Positions 7,367-16,280 of a stretch of DNA of 64,000 nucleotides are shown here, one piece after another. The notes below the pieces were generated by a model. It was not told the origin of the DNA, ran no database searches, and saw only the letters and a program-made list of their open reading frames with translations. A program made the translations under genes and the position numbers. The first letter of the stretch is position 1; the number at the start of each line of letters is the position of its first letter. Origin of the DNA: Lachnospiraceae bacterium (GTDB taxonomy: Bacteria > Bacillota > Clostridia > Lachnospirales > Lachnospiraceae); contig JAETQI010000005.1 in NCBI GenBank assembly GCA_021770755.1, forward strand, positions 1 to 64,000, read 5' to 3'.

Positions 7367-8167
7367 TTATTCTTTCTTCGCGTCCGCCACAGAGCCGGGC
7401 GCCCCGTCCACATCGACAAAGCGGTGTGCGCACCCGCCGTCAGAACAGCTTGCGCAGTCCGAACTGCAGCCTGACTGGATCTTGTCCGCGTTCTGTCCCT
7501 TTTCCCGCATCTTTCTCTTGACACGGTTCTGAAGCGCCGTGAGCGCGGCAAGCACGAAGAACGCACCCGGTGCGAGCACAAAGATACTGATCGGAACATA
7601 CTCGATCGGCTCCTCGCGTCCGATCATGGACGAGATGCCGCCAAGTACCTTGTTGATCACCGGCACGCCAAAGAACTCGCCTGCCCCCAGAAGCTCTCTC
7701 ACCGCACCGATCGCCGTGAGCGCCACCGTAAAGCCAAGTCCCATTCCCAGACCGTCAAAGATGGACGGGATCACCGGATTTTTGGATGCAAAGGACTCCG
7801 CACGTCCCAGAATGATACAGTTTACAACGATCAGCGGAATATATAACCCAAGCGCGGAATACAGGCTTGGGATAAAGCCCTCGAGCAGCAGCTCCACCAT
7901 GGTCACAAAGGAAGCCACGATCACGATAAACGCCGGGATCCGCACACGGTTCGGAATGATATGCCGAAGCAGGGATATGATGGCGTTGCTGAGCACCAGC
8001 ACGGCTGTTGTGGTCAGTCCCATGCCAAGTCCGTTGACGGCTGACGTCGTCACCGCGAGTGTCGGACACATTCCAAGCGCCAATACAAAGGTAGGATTTT
8101 CTTTCACGAGTCCATTGAAAAATACTTCCATGGAACCCTGTTTTGCTTCACTGTTCACTTCACTCAT
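7367..8167 (-). CDS. rnfE: Rnf complex membrane subunit RnfE
   Basis: RnfE is the partner of RnfA in the membrane core. The 266-residue protein has about six helices and the mark IPLIVVNCIILGRAE, the counterpart of the RnfA cysteine helix. The C-terminus is longer than in proteobacteria and ends in a cytoplasmic tail with five Cys (CSSDCASCSDGGCAH) at about residue 240, which could bind metal or form disulfides; I do not know its role. The start at 8167 (MSEVNSE) has AAGGAGGTG upstream and overlaps the end of rnfG by 8 bases, so translation is probably coupled. Confidence 0.94.
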   Translation of the reverse strand: MSEVNSEAKQGSMEVFFNGLVKENPTFVLALGMCPTLAVTTSAVNGLGMGLTTTAVLVLSNAIISLLRHIIPNRVRIPAFIVIVASFVTMVELLLEGFIPSLYSALGLYIPLIVVNCIILGRAESFASKNPVIPSIFDGLGMGLGFTVALTAIGAVRELLGAGEFFGVPVINKVLGGISSMIGREEPIEYVPISIFVLAPGAFFVLAALTALQNRVKRKMREKGQNADKIQSGCSSDCASCSDGGCAHRFVDVDGAPGSVADAKKE

Positions 8168-8789
8168 TGACAGCACCTCCTTCGTTTTCCACAAGCACAT
8201 CCCTGAATAAGAGCAGACCGCTGTTCACTCCGTTGACAATCGCATTCGTAGTGATCGTCGCACCGCTGATCGCATCAATCTCGCTGTCGCTTGTCGAACC
8301 TGATTTTGTATATGTAAAGCTCTCGACCTTTTTATCCGCAAACTGCGGCACGAGCACATCGCCCGCTTTCATGCCAAGCCCCGCCGTCTCCTTGATGTTC
8401 AAAAGCGATATGCCGTTGAGCGTTCCGTCCAGTGTCACCCCCATCGAGAACTGGATGTCGCCGCCGTAGCCCTCATGGTCTGTGACGGTGATCACATATC
8501 CCAGCAACTGACCAGAGCTGTCAAGCGCCCGCATCACCTCGTCGATATCCACATTGGAATCCTGTCCTGCCATAAAATACGCCGTAGGGCCGTCCTCCGC
8601 CGCCAGAGCCTCAAAGGCATCCGCATCTGCAAATACATTCCTGCACGCCTCTGCCTTCGCTTTCGCCTTCTGCTCCGCGATCGGTTCTTTCGTGACATCA
8701 TGGACAAATCCCAGCAGCAGCCCCGCTGCAAGCGTTATCGCAAAGAGGATCAGCGCGTCCTTTAACATTGATTTCTTTTCGCTATCCAT
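8160..8789 (-). CDS. rnfG: Rnf complex FMN subunit RnfG
   Basis: RnfG carries covalent FMN on the outer side of the membrane and relays electrons inside the Rnf complex. The 209-residue protein has one N-terminal helix (about 10-30) and an FMN_bind domain. The flavin attachment motif SGAT is at 175-178, with T178 the predicted FMN-bearing residue, the target of ApbE. GYGG near 108-110 and ETAGLG near 134 are typical. Start 8789 (MDSEKKS) is chosen because AAGGAGG lies 9 bases upstream and the start falls directly after the rnfD stop; the longer open frame would overlap rnfD. Confidence 0.95.
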   Translation of the reverse strand: MDSEKKSMLKDALILFAITLAAGLLLGFVHDVTKEPIAEQKAKAKAEACRNVFADADAFEALAAEDGPTAYFMAGQDSNVDIDEVMRALDSSGQLLGYVITVTDHEGYGGDIQFSMGVTLDGTLNGISLLNIKETAGLGMKAGDVLVPQFADKKVESFTYTKSGSTSDSEIDAISGATITTNAIVNGVNSGLLLFRDVLVENEGGAVNE

Positions 8790-8790
8790 A

Positions 8791-9726
8791 TCAAGCTGCC
8801 TCCTTCTTTGTTTTCTTTTTCCCAAAAGCGGTGGGCTTCGTAACTTTTTCGATCAGAGGCACCAGCAGATTCCCGATGATGATCGCGTAGGATACGCCCT
8901 CCGCAGACGGTCCGAAAATTCTGAAAATACCTGTCATGATGCCCAGAAAAATGCCAAACACATACTGTCCGTTCTTCGTGATCGGTCTCGTGACATAGTC
9001 CGTCGCCATGAAAAACGCTCCCAGCATCAGCCCGCCGCCCGCAAGCTGCGACAGGATATAGACCGGATCCAGCCCGCGCCCGCTAAACAACAGGATAAAC
9101 ACGACAAAACTGAGTATATAGGAACCCGGCACGCGCAGGTCGATCACTTTCATTGCCAGCAGAAATGCCGCGCCGATCAGCAGCGCGATCATGCTCGTCT
9201 CCCCGATCGTACCTGCCGTCTGCCCGATGACCATATCCAGAAGCCCTGGCGCACCCTCGCCCGCCTTGATCGCCGCTAGCGGAGTGGCACCCGTATACGC
9301 ATCACAGTCAAAGTTCGTCATGATGGATGTAAATGAGATGATCAGGAAACATCTGGCACCGAGCGCCGGATTCATAAAATTCTGTCCGAGTCCGCCAAAC
9401 AGCATTTTTACCACTATGATCGCAAACACGCCGCCGATCACCCCGATCCACAGCGGTGCTTTTGGCGGCAGGTTCAGCGCCAGCAGCAGACCCGTGACAA
9501 CTGCGGAGAAATCGCCGATTGAGATCTTCTTTTTCATGCATCTGTCATATATGTACTCTGTAAGGACTGTCGTCGCCACGGTGACCAGCACCAGCAGCAG
9601 CGCATTCAGCCCGAAGTTAAATACCCCGAATACCGTCGCCGGAAGCAGGGCGATCACCACATACTGCATGATGCGCGATGTCGTGTCCTTTGACCGTATA
9701 TGTGGGTTTGATGATACCTTTAACAT
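8791..9726 (-). CDS. rnfD: Rnf complex membrane FMN subunit RnfD
   Basis: RnfD is the large membrane subunit with covalent FMN, homologous to NqrB. The 311-residue protein has 8-10 hydrophobic segments. The flavinylation motif TGAT is at 145-148 (DAYTGATPL), with T148 expected to carry FMN. GGLGQNFMNPALGARCFL at about 111-128 and DYVTRPITKNGQ near 250 are strong family signatures. It follows rnfC by 59 bases and its stop is adjacent to the rnfG start. Confidence 0.96.
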   Translation of the reverse strand: MLKVSSNPHIRSKDTTSRIMQYVVIALLPATVFGVFNFGLNALLLVLVTVATTVLTEYIYDRCMKKKISIGDFSAVVTGLLLALNLPPKAPLWIGVIGGVFAIIVVKMLFGGLGQNFMNPALGARCFLIISFTSIMTNFDCDAYTGATPLAAIKAGEGAPGLLDMVIGQTAGTIGETSMIALLIGAAFLLAMKVIDLRVPGSYILSFVVFILLFSGRGLDPVYILSQLAGGGLMLGAFFMATDYVTRPITKNGQYVFGIFLGIMTGIFRIFGPSAEGVSYAIIIGNLLVPLIEKVTKPTAFGKKKTKKEAA

Positions 9727-9785
9727 ATTTTTTCTCCTTTACACTGATTTTCAGCATGAAGTTTTAGAAGGCATAGAAATTCCCT

Positions 9786-11102
9786 TCATGCTTTTTTCTT
9801 CTTTCCGAGCAGTGTCTTGCGCATGGACTTGATGGACTGTGTCAACTGGCGCTTTGCCGGACAGACAAAACTGCAGCACCCGCACTCACAGCACTCCATC
9901 CCGTCATTTGCCAGAAATGCCTCCTCGTCGCCATGCTCTGCCAGGACAGCAAGCTTCCTCGGAACGACTCGCCCGGGACACGCCTCGACACAGCGCCCGC
10001 AGTTGATACAGGGACTTGGCGCGAGCGCCGATACTTCATCTTTCGTCAGGCACAAAAGCGCCGATGCCGTCTTGGTCGTAGGCACATTCAGGTCAAACAG
10101 GGCAAATCCCATCATCGGGCCGCCCGACACCACCTTCTCCGGCTCCGTCTTGAAACCGCCTGCTTCCTCGATCAGATCATGATAGTTCATGCCGATACGG
10201 ACATAGAAGTTCCGCGGATCATTGACCGCATCGCCCGTGACTGTGACGATCCTGTTCATCAGGGGCTTTCCCTCCGCCACCGCATGATACACCGCCACGA
10301 TCGTATCGACATTGTCCACCACGCAGCCTGCGTCTGCCGGAAGCATCGAAGAGTTGATCTCCCTGCCCGTCGTCGCATAGATCAGTTGTCTCTCCGCGCC
10401 CTGCGGATACTTTGTCTTAAGCGCCATCACTGTGATCCTGCTCTCCTGCGCTGTCAGCCGCGTGAGCAGTTCGATACAGTCCTGCTTGTTGTCCTCCACC
10501 GCCAGGATCCCCTGCGCATTGTCAAACAGACGGAGAATGATCTTCATGCCGTCGATCAGTTTCTGCGGTTCCTCGAGCATCCTGCGGTAATCCGATGTCA
10601 GATAAGGCTCGCACTCCGCACAGTTTGCGATCACATACTCGATCTTGTCCGGCTCCTTGGGCGAGAGCTTCACATGCGTCGGAAAACCTGCGCCGCCCAT
10701 ACCGACTACACCGGCCTCTTTGATCAGGTCTATGATCTCTTTTTTATTCAATTTTTCCGGATCATGTGGAATGTATTCGACTTCCTCAAAGAGCCCGTCA
10801 TTGTCGATGATCACAGCGTTGACCATATCCCCCGTGACAACACGCCTGGGTTCGATCGTTTTCACCGTGCCGGATACTGTCGCATAGATCGGGGCAGACA
10901 CGAATCCTCCCGCATCCGCTATTTTTTGTCCGGCAAGCACCCTGTCGCCCTTTTTCACCACCGGGACTGCCGGCGCGCCGATATGCTGGCTGAGCGGATA
11001 CACCATCTCCCCCTTCGGCACGATGGTCTTCATGGGTTTGTCCTTTGACAGATCCTTGCCGTCATAGGGATGTACGCCGCCTCGAAATGTAAGTTTTGCC
11101 AT
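9786..11102 (-). CDS. rnfC: Rnf complex NADH-binding subunit RnfC
   Basis: RnfC docks NAD(H) and FMN on the cytoplasmic side and is related to NuoF. The 438-residue protein has the N-terminal biotinyl-like barrel (FRGGVHPYDGKDLS), the glycine-rich nucleotide site GVVGMGGAGFPTHVK near 150, and two C-terminal 4Fe-4S motifs, CINCGRCVEACP and CCECGCCSFVCP. It is first in the operon rnfCDGEAB, the gene order usual in clostridia. GGAGC lies before the ATG. A -10 box is at 11178-11183. Confidence 0.96.
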   Translation of the reverse strand: MAKLTFRGGVHPYDGKDLSKDKPMKTIVPKGEMVYPLSQHIGAPAVPVVKKGDRVLAGQKIADAGGFVSAPIYATVSGTVKTIEPRRVVTGDMVNAVIIDNDGLFEEVEYIPHDPEKLNKKEIIDLIKEAGVVGMGGAGFPTHVKLSPKEPDKIEYVIANCAECEPYLTSDYRRMLEEPQKLIDGMKIILRLFDNAQGILAVEDNKQDCIELLTRLTAQESRITVMALKTKYPQGAERQLIYATTGREINSSMLPADAGCVVDNVDTIVAVYHAVAEGKPLMNRIVTVTGDAVNDPRNFYVRIGMNYHDLIEEAGGFKTEPEKVVSGGPMMGFALFDLNVPTTKTASALLCLTKDEVSALAPSPCINCGRCVEACPGRVVPRKLAVLAEHGDEEAFLANDGMECCECGCCSFVCPAKRQLTQSIKSMRKTLLGKKKKA

Positions 11103-11177
11103 CTTTTCGCTCCTTCTTTCCTTTTTGATTTTGATGATTCCTGTCAGGCAGTTTCCTCATCAAATAAACCTATGTCC

Positions 11178-11183
11178 ATTATA
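11178..11183 (-). promoter_or_regulatory. Probable -10 box of the rnf operon
   Basis: TATAAT on the minus strand lies 76 bases upstream of rnfC in the 259-base divergent region 11103-11361. No good -35 is seen at 16-18 bases, so an activator or an unusual -35 is possible. On the plus strand TTGACA (11249) and TATAAT (11277) face the next gene but are 22 bases apart. Confidence 0.4.
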
Positions 11184-11361
11184 CTATTTCTTTGATCAAA
11201 TTTCACTAATTTTTACAAAAATATCCCCAGAATAGCAGCACAAATATTTTGACACCAATCCACGCATATGGTAAGTTATAATAGATGGTAACCTAACTGC
11301 CTGCCGGCGCCGGCAGGATTTCAAAACCAACGACCAGGAAAGGAATGTGTAAAACACAGCT

Positions 11362-12492
11362 ATGAAATGCATTCAGAAAGATCTGGGAATCTTATCCCCG
11401 AAATATCCAATTGAAAATCTTTGTGTGCCAGAACAGACTCTGTTCATTGATATAGAGACAACAGGATTGTACGTGCGCAGCTCCAATCTCTACATGATCG
11501 GCTGCGCCTATCTTGACAAGGGTGCAGACAGACCTGCCTGCTGGCGTTCGATTCAATGGCTTGCTACCAACTATGAGGACGAGATCAATGTATTGAACGC
11601 TTTTGTCGCCTTTGCCAGACCGTACCGCTACCTGATCCATTTTAACGGCAATCAGTTCGATATCCCCTATCTGCAGAACAAACTGCAGCAATACAATATC
11701 CGTTTTAGCTTTGATGACTTTGAGGGAATCGATATCTACAGACGGCTGTCCACTTACAAGACGTTCCTAAAGCTTCCAAACTGCAAGCAGAAGACCATTG
11801 AAAATTTTGTCACTGCGACAGCCCGCGAGGACCAGTATACGGGCGGCGAACTGATCGACATTTATCACGAGTATGTCCTGAACCATAATGCGGAAAAGGA
11901 ACACCTTCTGCTGCTCCACAACGAAGAAGATGTCAAGGGAATGCTTGAGATCGTTGCTGCCCTTGCGATCCCCGACCTTTTTCACCTGCCTGTCAAGGTC
12001 ACAAGAGTTCAGGCAAACTATTACAGGGACGTGAACCAGAAGCAGTGCTCGGAGATCATCATGAACCTAAAGCTGCCCACACCGCTTCCCACAGAAATAT
12101 CCTACGGGGTAAACGGCTGCTATTTTACGGGCTGCGGCACAGAAGGAAAGCTTCGCGTTCCGATCTATGAGGGCGAGTTGAAGTATTTCTATTCCAACTA
12201 TAAGGATTACTACTATCTGCCAAAAGAGGATATCGCGATCCACAGATCGGTCGCCTCTTTCGTTGATAAGGATTACCGCACACAGGCATCTGCCAGAACG
12301 TGTTACACGCGGAAAATATCCTCCTATCTTCCGCAGTGGGATATCCTGTTCACCCCGTTCTTCAAAAAAGACTACGACGATAAGAGTCTGTTCTTCGAGC
12401 TGACAGACGAATTGAAGACACAGCGCGATACCTTCAATCTGTATGCGCATCATATTCTTGAGATGATGTGCCACGCGCCCCGTGTGCATTAG
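11362..12492 (+). CDS. YprB-type RNase H-like exonuclease domain protein
   Basis: The 376-residue protein has a DEDD exonuclease fold of the YprB family (residues about 20-205). TLFIDIETTGL supplies the first Asp-Glu pair, YLIHFNGNQFDIPYL the second motif, and HNEEDVKGMLEI the late Asp. Family members are predicted 3'-5' nucleases, often paired with the helicase YprA, which is not present here. The C-terminal 170 residues are not recognised. It is monocistronic, facing away from rnf, and ends at a pair of hairpins. Confidence 0.8.
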   Translation: MKCIQKDLGILSPKYPIENLCVPEQTLFIDIETTGLYVRSSNLYMIGCAYLDKGADRPACWRSIQWLATNYEDEINVLNAFVAFARPYRYLIHFNGNQFDIPYLQNKLQQYNIRFSFDDFEGIDIYRRLSTYKTFLKLPNCKQKTIENFVTATAREDQYTGGELIDIYHEYVLNHNAEKEHLLLLHNEEDVKGMLEIVAALAIPDLFHLPVKVTRVQANYYRDVNQKQCSEIIMNLKLPTPLPTEISYGVNGCYFTGCGTEGKLRVPIYEGELKYFYSNYKDYYYLPKEDIAIHRSVASFVDKDYRTQASARTCYTRKISSYLPQWDILFTPFFKKDYDDKSLFFELTDELKTQRDTFNLYAHHILEMMCHAPRVH

Positions 12493-12557
12493 GAGCTGTA
12501 CGAGCAGCTCCTAAAACAAAAGACCTGGAGCATATTTGAAAATACTCCAGGTCTTTT
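12491..12557. terminator. Two hairpins, the second a bidirectional terminator
   Basis: A first hairpin AGGAGCTG/CAGCTCCT spans 12491-12512. A second, with arms AAAAGACCTGGAG and CTCCAGGTCTTTT, spans about 12518-12557 and is flanked by A and T runs on both sides. It can end the exonuclease gene on the plus strand and cheR on the minus strand. Confidence 0.85.
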
Positions 12558-12583
12558 GAATGACCATCCGGTCTCAAAACAAC

Positions 12584-13363
12584 TTATTTATTCTTAATAT
12601 AGAAAAACGAATTCTTTCTTTCATAATTGATCTCTTTATAATTCATGATCTGCTCTGTGCTTCCTATGAACAGGATTCCTTCCGGCTTCAATGAAGCATT
12701 GAACTTGCGGAACACTTCATCCTTTGCCTCCTCCGTAAAATAGATCAATACATTTCTGCACACGATCAGGTCGCACTTGTCCGGATATGTATCTTTCAGC
12801 AGATTGTGCTGCTTGAACTGCACTCTCGCCTTGATATCGTTGGAGATCTGATAAGAAGGCCCCACTTTTGTAAAATATTTCTTTTTCAGGTCGTCTGGCA
12901 CGGCTGCAATGCTCTTTTCGTTATATAAGCCCACCTTCGCCTTCTCAATAACCTGTTTATCAATATCCGTTGCGATAATGTTGATCTGATTGAGCGGAAG
13001 ATGTTTCGAGAACGCCATAACCAGCGAATATGGCTCATCTCCTGTCGAGCACGCCGCACTCCACACTTTCAGATTCTTGCCAAATCTCCCGATCAGTTCC
13101 GGAATGATCTCCTTATCCATCAACCTCCACTGCTCGGGATTTCTATAAAACTCCGATACATTGATCGTAAGATAATTGACAAAATCATCAAAGACAGCCT
13201 TGTCATCCCGAAGCCTCGCCACAAACTTGTCGTATCCCGTCACTTTGTGCTTTGCAATCAGGGTATCGATTCTGCGCTTCATCTGCTTTTCTTTGTATGC
13301 ATTCAAGTCAATTTTAGTCAGTGCAAAAACTTCTTTTTTGAAATATTCATAATCATACGCCAT
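12584..13363 (-). CDS. cheR: CheR-type chemoreceptor glutamate methyltransferase
   Basis: CheR methylates glutamates of chemoreceptors using S-adenosylmethionine. The 259-residue protein has the N-terminal helical domain (about 1-75; YLTINVSEFYRNPEQW follows) and the Rossmann-type methyltransferase domain, with VWSAACSTGDEPYSLVM as the SAM site and DLIVCRNVLIYF further on. The start at 13363 (MAYDYEYF) has AAGGGG upstream; the open frame extends 22 codons further without a ribosome site. No other chemotaxis gene is in the window, so it stands alone. Confidence 0.93.
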   Translation of the reverse strand: MAYDYEYFKKEVFALTKIDLNAYKEKQMKRRIDTLIAKHKVTGYDKFVARLRDDKAVFDDFVNYLTINVSEFYRNPEQWRLMDKEIIPELIGRFGKNLKVWSAACSTGDEPYSLVMAFSKHLPLNQINIIATDIDKQVIEKAKVGLYNEKSIAAVPDDLKKKYFTKVGPSYQISNDIKARVQFKQHNLLKDTYPDKCDLIVCRNVLIYFTEEAKDEVFRKFNASLKPEGILFIGSTEQIMNYKEINYERKNSFFYIKNK

Positions 13364-13433
13364 GAGTATTCCCCTTTCTTCTCCTATATTTCCCCTTGCA
13401 CATCGTTTCGTGCCGTCACGCTTTTCCAATAAG

Positions 13434-13560
13434 ACGAAATCGAGTAGGGAAGACTTTCCCTACTCGCGCGCCGGGCGTCCGTCAGCACATGCTGACATTT
13501 TTCCGCTGGACGCCCGTGTGCATAAATATGATATCAGAACGATCCGCTCTGATATCATAT
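13434..13560. repeat. Three consecutive perfect hairpins; copy of a dispersed element
   Basis: Between the S1 gene and cheR lie three hairpins: 13441-13466 (11-pair stem CGAGTAGGGAA), 13473-13515 (GGGCGTCC/GGACGCCC with an inner GTCAGCA/TGCTGAC stem), and 13526-13560 (13-pair stem ATATGATATCAGA). The last may end the S1 operon. The order of short blocks from ACGAAATC to GTGTGCATA is repeated, without the inner hairpin, at 62208-62250. Confidence 0.75.
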
Positions 13561-13577
13561 CTTCATACACTCAAAAT

Positions 13578-14738
13578 CTATTCAGCATCCTCTGCTTCCT
13601 GCTTTGCAATCACTGCATCGATATCAACCGACACAACATCAGAATCATCTTCCTTTGCCGCTGCCGCAGGTGTTTCCCTGTTTTCCGGTACAAGCAGCGC
13701 CTTGATGCTCAGACTGATCTTCTTGCCTTCCTCATTGAAGTCAACCACCTTCGCTGTCACCTGCTGGCCTACTGTCAGCACATCAGACGGCTTCTCGATA
13801 TGCTCCTTGGCGATCTGGGAGACATGCAGCAGCGCGTCGATACCCGGCTCAAGCTCCACAAACGCACCAAAATCAGTCATTCTGGCAACCTTACCTGTCA
13901 CCTCATTGCCGACTGCATACTTTGTCGATGCATTCTTCCACGGGTTGGAATCGTCAAACTTGAGTGACAGTGCAACTTTTGTTCCGTCAATATCTTTGAT
14001 CAGGACTTTCAGGTTCTCGCCGACTTTGAATACCTTCTTGGGATTTTCAACGCGTCCCCATGACATCTCTGAGATATGGAGCAGACCGTCCACTCCGCCG
14101 AGGTCGATGAACGCACCAAAGTCAGTGACATTCTTAACAGTACCTTCCACAACATCGCCGACACTGATCCTTGCAAACAGTTCCTTCTGCATCTCAGCTT
14201 TCTTCGCGACGATCAACTGCTTGCGGTCACCGATGTATCTTCTTCTCTTAGGATTATATTCGCTGATCACAAATTCTATGTCCTGTCCGGCATATTTGTT
14301 CAGATCCTTCTCATACACATCTGATACAAGGCTTGCAGGGATAAAGATGCGAACCTCATCTACCACTACGCTCAAACCGCCGTCGAGTACCTGTGAAACC
14401 TTTGCTGTCAATACTTCCCTGTTGTTAAATGCTTCTTCGATCCGCTTGTTGCCTCTGTCGGCAGCAAGTCTCTTGTAGGTAAGGAGAACCTGTCCCTCAC
14501 CGTCGTTCACTTTGAGAACCTTAACCTCCATCTTGTCACCAGGATTCAGGATCGTTGTAAGGTCAGTGTTGGGTTCATTGGTGTACTCGTTACGTGTAAG
14601 AATACCATCTGACTTGTAACCGATGTTAAGGATCGCTTCATCTGGCTTGACGTCGATGATCGTACCTTCAATTACCTCTCCTGTATGAATAGTTTTTAAT
14701 GATTCTTCTAACATTTGTTCAAAAGTTAATTCTGACAT
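13578..14738 (-). CDS. S1 RNA-binding domain protein (ribosomal protein S1-like)
   Basis: The 386-residue protein has four S1 repeats at about 20-90, 107-176, 193-262 and 277-347; the last two are canonical (VTDFGAFIDLGGVDGLLHIS and MTDFGAFVELEPGIDALLHVS). A short acidic tail follows. Proteins of this size act as the S1-like ribosomal or RNA-binding protein of Firmicutes. In many clostridia the same protein is fused to IspH; here ispH is a separate gene whose end overlaps this start by 20 bases. Start 14738 has GAGGAGG 9 bases upstream, inside ispH. Not necessarily equivalent to E. coli RpsA with six repeats. Confidence 0.92.
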   Translation of the reverse strand: MSELTFEQMLEESLKTIHTGEVIEGTIIDVKPDEAILNIGYKSDGILTRNEYTNEPNTDLTTILNPGDKMEVKVLKVNDGEGQVLLTYKRLAADRGNKRIEEAFNNREVLTAKVSQVLDGGLSVVVDEVRIFIPASLVSDVYEKDLNKYAGQDIEFVISEYNPKRRRYIGDRKQLIVAKKAEMQKELFARISVGDVVEGTVKNVTDFGAFIDLGGVDGLLHISEMSWGRVENPKKVFKVGENLKVLIKDIDGTKVALSLKFDDSNPWKNASTKYAVGNEVTGKVARMTDFGAFVELEPGIDALLHVSQIAKEHIEKPSDVLTVGQQVTAKVVDFNEEGKKISLSIKALLVPENRETPAAAAKEDDSDVVSVDIDAVIAKQEAEDAE

Positions 14739-15567
14739 AATTTTGAACCTCCTCAATTATTTTGTTTGGGGTAGAAGCCCCCGCTGTGATGCCCACCAGT
14801 TCTACAGAATTAGGTAAATCTAATTGCAGGTCTTCCAGTGTTTGTATATAGTAAGTATTCTCACATTCACTTCGGCATAGTTCGTACAGCTTCCGTGTGT
14901 TGGAACTGTGAGTACCACCTATCACGATCATAACGTCAGCCCTGGCAGCCAGTTCGATCGCTTCCTTCTGACGTTCCTCCGTTGCGTTGCATATCGTATT
15001 CGCAACAATTATATCATAACCTTTTTTTCGAAAAATTTCAACTAAATCTTGAAATTTCTTGTAGTTAAATGTCGTTTGTGACACGATACATAATTTTTCG
15101 TCTTTTTTCGCTTCAAAATTCTGTGCCTGTTCCGGTGTCTCGATCACAAACGCCGGACTTTTTGTCCAGCCCTTCGTGCCCTCCACCTCAGGATGACCGT
15201 TATTTCCTATAATGATGATACGCCGCCCCTGCGCTGACTGCTCTTGTACGATCTCGTGAATACGCTTCACAAACGGACAGGTCGCATCGATATACGCAAG
15301 CCCTTTTGCCTCCAGCAGCCCGTAGATCTCCTCCGAAACACCATGGGCGCGTATGATCACCGTGCCATCCGTCAGCCTCTCCAGCTCCTCCCTGCTCTTC
15401 AGCACGGTCACACCCTGTTCCTCCAGTTCCTTTACGACCGTCTCATTGTGTGCGATCGATCCGTAGGTATATACCTTTTTGCCCTTGTGCACCTGTTCGT
15501 ATACCTGTTCGACGGCACGTTTCACGCCAAAGCAGAAGCCGGCAGACTTTGTCACGACTACCTCCAT
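14719..15567 (-). CDS. ispH: 4-hydroxy-3-methylbut-2-enyl diphosphate reductase
   Basis: IspH catalyses the last step of the MEP isoprenoid pathway, giving IPP and DMAPP with a 4Fe-4S cluster. The 282-residue protein shows the three cluster cysteines in AGFCFGVKRA (C12), DATCPFVKRIH and NTICNATEERQ. ITAGASTPNKIIEEV near the end is typical. The start at 15567 has AGGAGGAA upstream and lies 2 bases after the cmk stop. The last 20 bases overlap the S1-protein gene, probably coupling translation. Confidence 0.96.
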   Translation of the reverse strand: MEVVVTKSAGFCFGVKRAVEQVYEQVHKGKKVYTYGSIAHNETVVKELEEQGVTVLKSREELERLTDGTVIIRAHGVSEEIYGLLEAKGLAYIDATCPFVKRIHEIVQEQSAQGRRIIIIGNNGHPEVEGTKGWTKSPAFVIETPEQAQNFEAKKDEKLCIVSQTTFNYKKFQDLVEIFRKKGYDIIVANTICNATEERQKEAIELAARADVMIVIGGTHSSNTRKLYELCRSECENTYYIQTLEDLQLDLPNSVELVGITAGASTPNKIIEEVQNYVRINF

Positions 15568-15569
15568 GC

Positions 15570-16247
15570 CTATTCCTCCTGCGCCCTGCCGCACAGCCCG
15601 ATGATCGCCTGTGCCACTTCCTCTATCGTCATGTGGGAGGAATCCAGCAGTACGGCATCCTCAGCCTGCCGCAGCGGGGAGATATCCCGATGCATATCCT
15701 GGTAATCCCTGTCTATGATGTCTTTTTCGATCACATCCAGGTCACAGTCCTGTCCTTTTTCCTTAAGCTCCTCGTAGCGTCGCACAGCCCTCACATGGCT
15801 GTCCGCAGTGAGATACACCTTTACGGCAGCATCCGGCAGCACACAGGTTCCGATGTCCCTGCCATCCATGACAACGCTTTCCTTCCTGGCAAGCGCCTGC
15901 TGCAGTTCCACAAGCTTTTTGCGCACCTCTTTGTTGGCACTGCTCGACGAAGCCATCTTTCCGACTTCCTCCGTGCGGATCAGGCCGTTTACATTTCTGC
16001 CGTTCAGCCACACGATCTGTTCCCCGTTCTCGTATGTGATCGTCACATCCACACCGGGCGCCGCACTGCTGATGCGCTCCTGCTCGTCGGCTCCGATACC
16101 CTGCTCTATGAAGTACAGTGCCATGGCACGGTACATTGCCCCGGTATCCACATAGATATAACCCTTTTTCTTCGCGATCAGTTTCGCGATCGTGCTCTTT
16201 CCTGCCCCGGCAGGTCCGTCTATCGCAATTGCAATCGTATCACTCAT
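15570..16247 (-). CDS. cmk: Cytidylate kinase
   Basis: Cmk phosphorylates CMP and dCMP. The 225-residue protein opens with the P-loop GPAGAGKST (about residues 10-18). It then has YVDTGAMYRAMALY, the CMP site region VMDGRDIGTCVLPDA and the lid DIIDRDYQDMHRDISPL. Length is normal. It is 33 bases after the flavoprotein gene and immediately before ispH. The order cmk-ispH-S1 is a common clostridial arrangement. Confidence 0.96.
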   Translation of the reverse strand: MSDTIAIAIDGPAGAGKSTIAKLIAKKKGYIYVDTGAMYRAMALYFIEQGIGADEQERISSAAPGVDVTITYENGEQIVWLNGRNVNGLIRTEEVGKMASSSSANKEVRKKLVELQQALARKESVVMDGRDIGTCVLPDAAVKVYLTADSHVRAVRRYEELKEKGQDCDLDVIEKDIIDRDYQDMHRDISPLRQAEDAVLLDSSHMTIEEVAQAIIGLCGRAQEE

Positions 16248-16280
16248 CTGTTAGTTTCTCCTATCATTCATAAAATTATG

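Noticed and set aside
11249-11282. TTGACA ... TATAAT promoter for the YprB-like gene
   Set aside because: The boxes are 22 bases apart, too far for a normal sigma-A promoter.
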